A DNA stretch of 14,562 nucleotides, taken from DASVDK01 sp036381125 [NCBI: Thermodesulfobacteriota bacterium] (GTDB taxonomy: Bacteria; DASVDK01). Below, piece after piece: positions 6,468 to 12,387 of this stretch (position 1 is its first letter; every line of letters starts with the position of its first letter). Made by a program: the position numbers and the translations under genes. Below the pieces are notes generated by a model. It was not told the DNA's origin and did not search any database. It saw nothing but the letters and a program-made list of their open reading frames with translations. The stretch lies in the NCBI GenBank assembly GCA_036381125.1, contig DASVDK010000006.1, positions 1 to 14,562 on the forward strand. The letters run 5' to 3'.

Positions 6468-6490
6468 GGAAAATGGAAAGACCTGACCCC
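6468..6490 (-). repeat. GGGGTCAGG repeat, copy 3
   Basis: Identical to copy 2 and offset from it by 25 bases (23-base unit plus an AT spacer). Its first base on the minus strand is the last base of the NIPSNAP TAG stop. Confidence 0.85.
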
Positions 6491-6804
6491 TATTTGAGCG
6501 GCGAGAAGGGGGCGGGGACGAGGATGCGGGTCTCCATCTTCTGGACCAGGGCGAGCAGCTTCGGCACGAACGCCTTCCATCGGGGGTCGGCCATCAGCTC
6601 GGCCCGCCGGCGCGTCCGCTCCTCGAGGCTCTCGTACGCCCACATGTGGACGACCTGGTTCAGCTCACCGATCTCGCTGGAGAAGTAGCCGACCAGTCGG
6701 CCGAGGATCGGCACCTGGATCGCCATGCCCTCCTTCTCGTACAGCGAGAAGTACTCGCCCACCTTGCCGGGGTGCAGGGTGTAGGTCCGCTCCTCGAGAA
6801 TCAT
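6490..6804 (-). CDS. NIPSNAP family protein
   Basis: A 104-residue cytosolic protein. MILEERTYTLHPGK, GRLVGYFSSEIG, NQVVHMWAYES and DPRWKAF are the hallmarks of bacterial NIPSNAP proteins, which form dimeric ferredoxin-like alpha+beta barrels. Their biochemical role is poorly known, and they often sit in catabolic operons. Start ATG 6804 overlaps the TGA of the preceding hydrolase gene (6801-6804), implying coupled translation. It is the last gene of the five-gene minus-strand operon. Its stop TAG runs into repeat copy 3. The length is normal for the family. Confidence 0.92.
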   Translation of the reverse strand: MILEERTYTLHPGKVGEYFSLYEKEGMAIQVPILGRLVGYFSSEIGELNQVVHMWAYESLEERTRRRAELMADPRWKAFVPKLLALVQKMETRILVPAPFSPLK

Positions 6805-7733
6805 GTCCGCTCTCCGGAGTGCGAGGGCGCGAGGCCGAGCAGGCGGCCCGGCGTCACGCGAGCCATGAGGTCGATCTCCTCGCGGGTCACGCCGGCCGCG
6901 AGGAGCTGCTGCACGAAGAACTGATACCCGTCCGGGTGCGAGGGGTTGCCCACCTGGCCGAGGTCCGTGGCGAGGACGAAGTGCTCGGCGCCGACCGCCT
7001 TGATCGCCTTCGCGTTGTCCTCCGGCGTCACCCGCTTCCAGTGGCTCATCCAGGCGATGTGGGCGCCCGGCCCCATGAACGTCCCGAGGGAGGCCAGCTC
7101 GAAGGTCGCGCCGAGCTTCGCCGCCTCGCGCATCTGGTCGATCGACATGTCGACGACCGCGAAGAGCGCGTGGGTGACCAGGAGCTTGCGGAAGCCGATC
7201 CGCGACGCCGCCTCGGCGAGCACCATGACCTCGTCCGCGGAGGCGTGACCGGTCTGGAGGACGAGGTCGAGGTCGGCGCAGATCCGCATGATCTCGAGCA
7301 CGGCGGGCACGGGCCTTCCGCCCTCGACGACGCGGATGCCCTCGCGCGGCTCCTTGAAGAAGCGGACGTGACGGTCGGCGTCCATCGACGGCAGCCAGAC
7401 GACCCGGCCGTACTGCCCCTGGATGCGGGCCATCCACTGCACGGCCTGCGGGTTGAGGCCGCCCACGGCGCCGTTGAGCGCGATGCCGCCGAAGACCTCG
7501 AGCCCCGGGAAGTGCCGCCGCAGGAGGTAGGCGCGCGAGGCGGTCTCGGCGACGTGGTTCTTGAGGACGAGGCCGCCCATCTGCTTCTGCACCGCGATGG
7601 CGGCGATCGTGACGTCGTCGGCGCAGCGGTCGAAGACGTCGGGCGCCGAGTGGACGTGGAAGTCGATCGCCCCCCGGATGAGGCTCTCCCGGGGGGGCGG
7701 CGGCGGGAAGACGCGGGACGATCCGTCGGTCAT
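6801..7733 (-). CDS. Metal-dependent TIM-barrel hydrolase, DUF6282-like
   Basis: A 310-residue amidohydrolase/PHP-like enzyme. DFHVHSAPD gives H26 and H28, the N-terminal metal pair. H60 in VLKNH, H164 in QTGHAS, H189 in VTHA and D258 in ATDLGQ are placed like the remaining ligands and catalytic residues. The opening and spacing match the DUF6282 family as I recall it; substrates of that family are unknown to me. Start ATG 7733 overlaps the TGA of the ABC ATPase gene (7730-7733), and its own TGA overlaps the NIPSNAP ATG, so the three are translationally coupled. There is no signal peptide, so it acts in the cytoplasm. A lactonase, amidase or deacetylase activity on a small ring compound is possible, but this is inference. 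Confidence 0.85.
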   Translation of the reverse strand: MTDGSSRVFPPPPPRESLIRGAIDFHVHSAPDVFDRCADDVTIAAIAVQKQMGGLVLKNHVAETASRAYLLRRHFPGLEVFGGIALNGAVGGLNPQAVQWMARIQGQYGRVVWLPSMDADRHVRFFKEPREGIRVVEGGRPVPAVLEIMRICADLDLVLQTGHASADEVMVLAEAASRIGFRKLLVTHALFAVVDMSIDQMREAAKLGATFELASLGTFMGPGAHIAWMSHWKRVTPEDNAKAIKAVGAEHFVLATDLGQVGNPSHPDGYQFFVQQLLAAGVTREEIDLMARVTPGRLLGLAPSHSGERT

Positions 7734-8857
7734 GAGCTGGCTCCGTGGGCGGCGGGCTCGCCCGCCGCGCCGGTGGACTCGACCCGGACCACCGTACAGG
7801 CCGATGGCTCGGGCAGGAGGTGGACGCGCTCGCCGGGGCGCGCGGCGACCGCACCCCGCGCCTGGACGGCGAGACTCGTGCCCCCGGCGTCGAGCGTGAG
7901 GTCGGTGAAGGCGCCGAGGAAGCTCGCCTTGACGACCTCGGCGGCGATGCCGGCGCCGTCGGCCGGCGCCTGCCGGTGCACGGCGATCTGCTCGGGCCGG
8001 ATGGCGACGACGACGCGGGCCCCGCGGCCGACGGCGCCGGAGACGCGGGCCGCGAGCGGCCCGACGGCGGTGCGGACCCGCACCCGGCCGGCCTCCGCAT
8101 CCGTCTCGGTCACGCCCGGCAGGAGGTTCGCCGAGCCGAGGAACGTGGCCACGAACTCGTCCCTCGGCTCGCGGTAGATCGCCTCGGGCGTGCCGATCTG
8201 CCGGATCCGCCCCTCGTGCATGACCGCGATCCGGGTCGCGAGCGCCATCGCCTCCGCCTGGTCGTGCGTGACGTAGAGCGCCGGGACCCGGAGGCGCGAT
8301 CGGAGGTCGGCCAGCTCCGCGCGCATCTCCTCGCGGAGCTTGGCGTCGAGGTTCGACAGCGGCTCGTCGAAGAGGAGCGCCGCCGGTTCCATGGCGAGCG
8401 CGCGGGCGAGGGCGACCCGCTGCTGCTGGCCGCCCGAGAGCTGGTGCGGGTAGCGGTCCTCGAAGCCGCCGAGGCGGACGAGGGCGAGCGCCTCGCGCGC
8501 CCTGGCGGTCATCCTCTCGCGCGACAGCTTCGGGCCGAAGCGCAGCGGGTACCGGACGTTGTCGAGCACCGTCAGGTGCGGCCAGACGGCGTACGACTGG
8601 AACACCATGCCGAACCGCCGGCGGTAGGGGGGGACGAGGACGCCGCGCGCGCCGTCGGCGAGCAGTTGATCGCCGAGCCGGATCGAGCCCTCCTCCGGCG
8701 CCTCGAGCCCGGCCACGCAGCGCAGCGTCGTCGTCTTGCCGCAGCCGCTCGGTCCCAGCAGGCAGAGCAGCTCGCCGGGAGCCACCTCGAAGGAGACCCC
8801 CCCGAGCGCCGCCACGGCGCCGAACCGCTTGGCGAGCCGCTCGACGACGAGCGTCAC
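7730..8857 (-). CDS. ABC transporter ATP-binding protein with TOBE domain (PotA/FbpC/UgpC-like), orphan
   Basis: A 375-residue ATPase. Walker A GPSGCGKT (35-42), Q-loop Q87 in VFQSYAVWPH, signature LSGGQ (140-144), Walker B ALLFDEP (160-166), SNLDA and H198 in YVTHD are all intact. Residues about 235-375 form the regulatory TOBE region, with AIRPEQI and a C-terminal beta-rich part. This architecture belongs to importers of ferric iron, polyamines, sugars or similar. No permease or binding protein accompanies it: the upstream gene is a beta-propeller protein and the downstream gene a hydrolase. The start is GTG 8857-8855, overlapping the TGA of the propeller gene as GTGA. It may energise permeases encoded elsewhere. 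Confidence 0.92.
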   Translation of the reverse strand: MTLVVERLAKRFGAVAALGGVSFEVAPGELLCLLGPSGCGKTTTLRCVAGLEAPEEGSIRLGDQLLADGARGVLVPPYRRRFGMVFQSYAVWPHLTVLDNVRYPLRFGPKLSRERMTARAREALALVRLGGFEDRYPHQLSGGQQQRVALARALAMEPAALLFDEPLSNLDAKLREEMRAELADLRSRLRVPALYVTHDQAEAMALATRIAVMHEGRIRQIGTPEAIYREPRDEFVATFLGSANLLPGVTETDAEAGRVRVRTAVGPLAARVSGAVGRGARVVVAIRPEQIAVHRQAPADGAGIAAEVVKASFLGAFTDLTLDAGGTSLAVQARGAVAARPGERVHLLPEPSACTVVRVESTGAAGEPAAHGASS

Positions 8858-9990
8858 GGCGTGTACTCGAGCACGTGCAGCCCGCCGCCCCGCCGGTCGG
8901 TGACGTAGACGAGGCCGCGGTGGTCGACGAAGACGTCGTTGCTCTGCACCGGCTGCCCCCAGTCGGAGGCGGGGATGTAGTAGCCGACCTCGGTCGGCCG
9001 GTAGGGGTCGCGGATGTCGAGGACCCTGAGCCCCGCGTTGAACCAGACGACGAACACGCGGTCGCCTGTGACCGCCTCGTGCAGGTTGTGGGCGCCGAAC
9101 CGCCCCCCGCTCGTCATGAACCCGTTCAGCTCCGGCCGGTACGTCGCGATCGGGACCGGGTTGGCCGCGTCGCGGACGTCGACGACCCAGAGGAACTGCG
9201 ACCGCTCGTAGTTCCGGTTGCCGTGGGCCTCGTCGGTCACGAGCGCCACGCCGCGCCCCGGCACCGGCACGGCGGTGTGGGTGTGCCCGTGGTACGGCGG
9301 GCTCCAGTCGAGCCGCGAGAGGAGCTTCGGCCGCGAGAGGTCCTTCACGTCGAGGATCACGAACCCCGCGTCCCAGTACCCGAGGTAGAGGCGGTCGCCC
9401 TCGATCCAGGGGGGACCGTGCGCGGCGAACCGCTCCCCCGGCGCCGCGTCCGACTGCTCGCCCCCGGCGGTCCACTGGCCGGGCAGCCACCAGCGCGACA
9501 CGAGGCGCGGCTTCGACGGGTCCTTGACGTCGACGATCCAGAGGATCTTGTCGAGGTAGCCGTCCTCGCCGGTCGGCAGGAGCGCGAGGCCGCGCTCGCG
9601 GTCGATCCGGAACCGGTGGACGCCGACGCCGCCGGTCACGATGGGCGGCAGCGGCCGCGGGCTCTCGGGCTTCGAGATGTCGTAGACGCGCAGCCCCGGG
9701 ACGAAGTCGCGTCCCGTGTAGCCCTTGAGCCGCTCGTTGTTCACGAACATCAGGTCGCCCCAGAGCTGCACCTTGTGCGAGTGGGTGCCGGGCGGGGCGG
9801 GGATCTGCGAGAGGACCCTCGGCTTCCTCGGGTCGGAGACGTCGAGGAGCGTCGTCCCCTCGTGCGGGTCCCCGATGGCGGCCACGCAGGCGAGGTTGCC
9901 CTGCACGACCACCTGGGATGCGTCGCCCCATCCACCCAGGTCCGACCGCCCGACGAGCCGGACCCGCTTCGCCTGTTCGCCAGTCGCCAT
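8854..9990 (-). CDS. LVIVD-repeat beta-propeller protein
   Basis: A 378-residue protein built of about six or seven propeller blades, each with a D-x-x-D/K-P signature: LLDVSDPRKPR (48-58), YDISKPESPR (103-112), VDVKDPSKPR (153-162), LDVKDLSRPK (213-222), VDVRDAANP (270-278) and a final LDIRDPYRPTE. Such LVIVD proteins are related in style to the selenium-binding/methanethiol-oxidase propellers. Histidines recur at equivalent inner positions: H70/H72, H125, H191, H234/H236/H238 and H301/H304, which could form a metal site. There is no signal peptide. ATG 9990 is preceded by AGGAGG. It is second in the operon, after the degenerate SDR (23-bp gap) and overlapping the ABC ATPase. Enzymatic role unproven. 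Confidence 0.88.
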   Translation of the reverse strand: MATGEQAKRVRLVGRSDLGGWGDASQVVVQGNLACVAAIGDPHEGTTLLDVSDPRKPRVLSQIPAPPGTHSHKVQLWGDLMFVNNERLKGYTGRDFVPGLRVYDISKPESPRPLPPIVTGGVGVHRFRIDRERGLALLPTGEDGYLDKILWIVDVKDPSKPRLVSRWWLPGQWTAGGEQSDAAPGERFAAHGPPWIEGDRLYLGYWDAGFVILDVKDLSRPKLLSRLDWSPPYHGHTHTAVPVPGRGVALVTDEAHGNRNYERSQFLWVVDVRDAANPVPIATYRPELNGFMTSGGRFGAHNLHEAVTGDRVFVVWFNAGLRVLDIRDPYRPTEVGYYIPASDWGQPVQSNDVFVDHRGLVYVTDRRGGGLHVLEYTP

Positions 9991-10013
9991 ACGCCTCCTC
10001 TCCCCGGATGCGC

Positions 10014-10802
10014 TCAGATGGACTGGTAGACGCCGCCGTCGACGTGCCACGCGGCCCCGGTCACGAAGCTCGCCCGCTCGGAGGCGAGGAAGGCGACCAC
10101 GCTGGCCACCTCCTCCGGCCGCCCCATCCGGCCGAGCGGGATCCTGGCGATCCGCTCCCGGCGGACCTCGGCCTCGGTCTGCCCGGTGAGGGCCGCCCAC
10201 TCCCGCATCGTCTCGTCCTGCCGGTCGGTGTCGATGATGTGCGGGATGACGGCGTTCACGTGGATGCCGTCCTTCGCGAGCCCGGCGGCCAGCGCCTTGG
10301 TGAGGTTCAGGACGGCGGCGTTGTTGAGGCCGACCGGGATCGTCTGGTAGTGCGGCTGCCGCGCGGCGAGCCCGCACACGTTGACGATCCGCCCCCACCG
10401 CCGCTCGCGCATCGGCGGGATCGCGTGCCGCAGGCAGCGCACGTAGCCGTTCAGCTTCTGCTCGAACACCTGGCCCCACCGCTCCTCGGTGAGCCTCAGG
10501 AAATCGTCGGGGATGACCGTCGCGGCCGCGTTCACGAGGATGTCGAGCCTCCCGAACGCCGCGAGGGTCTTCTCGACGAGCGCCCGCGCGTCGGCGTCCC
10601 GCTCGAGGTCGGTCGGCACCGCCCGCACGTCGCCGCCGGTCTCGCGGGCCAGCGCGGCGCGGGCCGCCTCCAGGCGACCGGGGTCGCGGCTCGCGACGAC
10701 CACCCGGGCGCCTTCCGCAAGGAGCGCGGCGGCGATCGCCCGGCCGACTCCGCGGCTGCCGCCGGTCACGATCGCCACGCGATCGCGAAGTCCGAGATCC
10801 AT
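10014..10802 (-). CDS. SDR-family protein lacking the canonical catalytic residues
   Basis: A 262-residue short-chain dehydrogenase fold. The cofactor motif TGGSRGVG (13-20), VPTD at D65 and structural N118 are kept, so NAD(P) binding is plausible; R39 in VASRD favours NADP. The active site is abnormal: the Ser-Tyr-Lys positions, which keep the standard 13 and 4 residue spacing, read G144, V157 and N161 (NVCG and VGLNN), and NNAG reads NAAA. The flanking sequence is otherwise healthy (KALAAGLAKDGIHVNAVIP, WHVDGG), so decay is unlikely. It may be a binding protein, a partner subunit, or an enzyme with different chemistry. ATG 10802 has GAGGAG just upstream. It is the first gene of the five-gene operon and follows the 25-bp-period repeat array. 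Confidence 0.88.
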   Translation of the reverse strand: MDLGLRDRVAIVTGGSRGVGRAIAAALLAEGARVVVASRDPGRLEAARAALARETGGDVRAVPTDLERDADARALVEKTLAAFGRLDILVNAAATVIPDDFLRLTEERWGQVFEQKLNGYVRCLRHAIPPMRERRWGRIVNVCGLAARQPHYQTIPVGLNNAAVLNLTKALAAGLAKDGIHVNAVIPHIIDTDRQDETMREWAALTGQTEAEVRRERIARIPLGRMGRPEEVASVVAFLASERASFVTGAAWHVDGGVYQSI

Positions 10803-10823
10803 GCTCTCTCCTCAGGTGACATC

Positions 10824-10896
10824 GGGGTCAGGCCTTTCCATTTTCCATGGGGTCAGGCCTTTCCGTTTTCCAGGGGGTCAGGTCTTTCCGTTTTCC
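10824..10896 (+). repeat. Three direct copies of the GGGGTCAGG repeat, period 25 bp
   Basis: 23-base units start at 10824, 10849 and 10874, separated by AT and AG. All begin GGGGTCAGG and end TTTTCC, with single-base variation inside (CC or TC after GG, and AT or GT before TTTCC). They match the cluster at 6415-6490. The array fills about half of the 155-bp gap between the PrpD-family gene and the SDR-like gene; the rest of that gap shows only the SDR ribosome binding site. Confidence 0.9.
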
Positions 10897-10957
10897 GCCG
10901 GCCTGAATCCGCGAGCCGGCGACCGTGCCGGGGCGCCGCTCGCATCGACGCCACGTG

Positions 10958-12358
10958 CTAGGCGCGCGCCCGTCTGGCCGCGGCCGCCGGCGCCAGCGCT
11001 TCGCCGAGCGGCTCGAGAGTGGACAGCCGCGGCAGCCCGAGGAGCAGCGCCACCAGGCGGTCGACGCGCTCGGCGGTGAAGGCCGGCCCCGCCGCGGCCG
11101 CGCAGTCGCGGAACTTCGCGATCAGCTCGTCGGTCGAGAGCGGCTGATCGGCCCGGCCGCGGCTCACCTCGAGCGCCCGCTCGAGCTTCCGGCCGTCGCG
11201 CAGCGTGACGACGACGCGCGTCGACCAGCGGCCGGTGAGCCGGTCGTCCTGGACGACCGTCACCCGCGACGCGAGCCGTCGGCGCTCCGGGTCGAGCGTC
11301 CGGGACCGGTCGAGGTCGGCGAGGCGGACGTTGCCCGTCAGTATCGCCGTGGCCACCGTGTAGCCGAGGCTGAACTGCGCCGCGACCTGGGGGTTGTCGC
11401 CCGGCTCGTACGGCCGCCCCACCATGCCGGTGACGAAGGCCGACCCGTAGACCTCGACCGCCTCGACGTCGGCGGCCTCGAAGCCGGCCTCCGCCTTCAG
11501 GTCCAGCACCGCGTCGATCCCCGGGTGGGTCATGGCGCAGGTCGGATAGCGCTTGAAGCCGACCCGGTCGATCTCGAACCGGCTCCCGAGATCGGCCGTG
11601 AGGACCTCCGCGTCGTACTCTCCCTGCTCGTACAGGTGGAAGAAGCCGTGCCGGCCCTCCATGGCGTTCATCGCCCCGGTGATGCCGGCGGCCGCCATGT
11701 AGGCCGCCCGCACACCCGCCTCCGCGACGAGGCCGGGCTGCATCCGCTTGACGAGGCCGCCGTCGTGGATGCACTGCTGGTTGCCGGAGGCCTGTGCGTA
11801 GGAGAGGCCCATGGCGCGCTGGACGCCCTCGGCGTCGAGGCCGAGCATCCGCGCGGCCGCGGCCGCCGCGGCGAAGCCGGCCACGACGGCGGTCGGGTTC
11901 CAGCCGCGGAAGCCGGCCTGCCCGCGGTAGCCGCGCGTGGCGCGCGCCATCCGGCAGAGCACCTCGCACCCCGCCGCGATGGCTGCCGCCGCGTCGGCGC
12001 CCGTGGCGCCCGGCCGCGCATCGGCCACGGCCAGGACGGCCGGGAGGACGACCACGCCGAGGTGCATCGGCAGGTCGGAGTGGATGTCGTCGTACTCGAG
12101 CGCGTGGGCCATGGCCGAGTTCACGAGGGTGGCGGTCGGCGGGGCGACCCGCTCGCCGGTCACCCACAGGCGGCTCGCGCCGCGGCTCCACCCGACCGAC
12201 AGCTCCCGCAGTTCGCGCACCCCCGGCGCGTCCCAGGCGGCCAGGCCGACGCCGACCGTGTCGAGCGCGAGGCGGCCGCACGCGTCGACGGTCGAGGCCG
12301 GCAGGTCGCCGAGGGTCAGCCGGTGGGTGAACTCGGCCAGGCGCTGGGTGGCATCCAT
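10958..12358 (-). CDS. MmgE/PrpD family protein (2-methylcitrate dehydratase-like)
   Basis: A 466-residue member of the MmgE/PrpD family, whose known members dehydrate 2-methylcitrate or isomerise related acids such as itaconate-pathway intermediates. The N-terminal helical domain carries AHALEYDDIHSD (84-95), giving H85, D90, D91 and H93 at the family's active-site region. The following GCEV, GFRGWNPTAVV and ASGNQQ, then FKRYPTCAMTHPGIDA, are further hallmarks. ATG 12358 has AAGGAGA at 12364-12370. It starts 29 bp after the TctA-TctB fusion and is surely in the same operon. The context suggests that it processes an imported carboxylic acid. No methylcitrate synthase or lyase is present, so the prpD symbol is not warranted. 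The C-terminus is rich in Ala and Arg. Confidence 0.92.
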   Translation of the reverse strand: MDATQRLAEFTHRLTLGDLPASTVDACGRLALDTVGVGLAAWDAPGVRELRELSVGWSRGASRLWVTGERVAPPTATLVNSAMAHALEYDDIHSDLPMHLGVVVLPAVLAVADARPGATGADAAAAIAAGCEVLCRMARATRGYRGQAGFRGWNPTAVVAGFAAAAAAARMLGLDAEGVQRAMGLSYAQASGNQQCIHDGGLVKRMQPGLVAEAGVRAAYMAAAGITGAMNAMEGRHGFFHLYEQGEYDAEVLTADLGSRFEIDRVGFKRYPTCAMTHPGIDAVLDLKAEAGFEAADVEAVEVYGSAFVTGMVGRPYEPGDNPQVAAQFSLGYTVATAILTGNVRLADLDRSRTLDPERRRLASRVTVVQDDRLTGRWSTRVVVTLRDGRKLERALEVSRGRADQPLSTDELIAKFRDCAAAAGPAFTAERVDRLVALLLGLPRLSTLEPLGEALAPAAAARRARA

Positions 12359-12387
12359 CGAGGTCTCCTTGCGTCTCGTGGCCCTGG

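Noticed and set aside
6490-8100. A 536-codon frame with NIPSNAP at its end
   Set aside because: Only the last 104 codons resemble NIPSNAP. The rest is antisense-like low-complexity reading of the hydrolase and ATPase genes; ATG 6804 is the start.
7730-9931. A 733-codon frame suggesting an N-terminal extension of the ABC ATPase
   Set aside because: The extension is an out-of-frame shadow of the LVIVD gene with biased composition; GTG 8857 begins the normal ATPase domain and overlaps the upstream stop.
10824-10896. CRISPR-like array
   Set aside because: The repeats are separated by only two bases, with no spacer-length unique sequence and no cas genes; a REP-like tandem array fits better.
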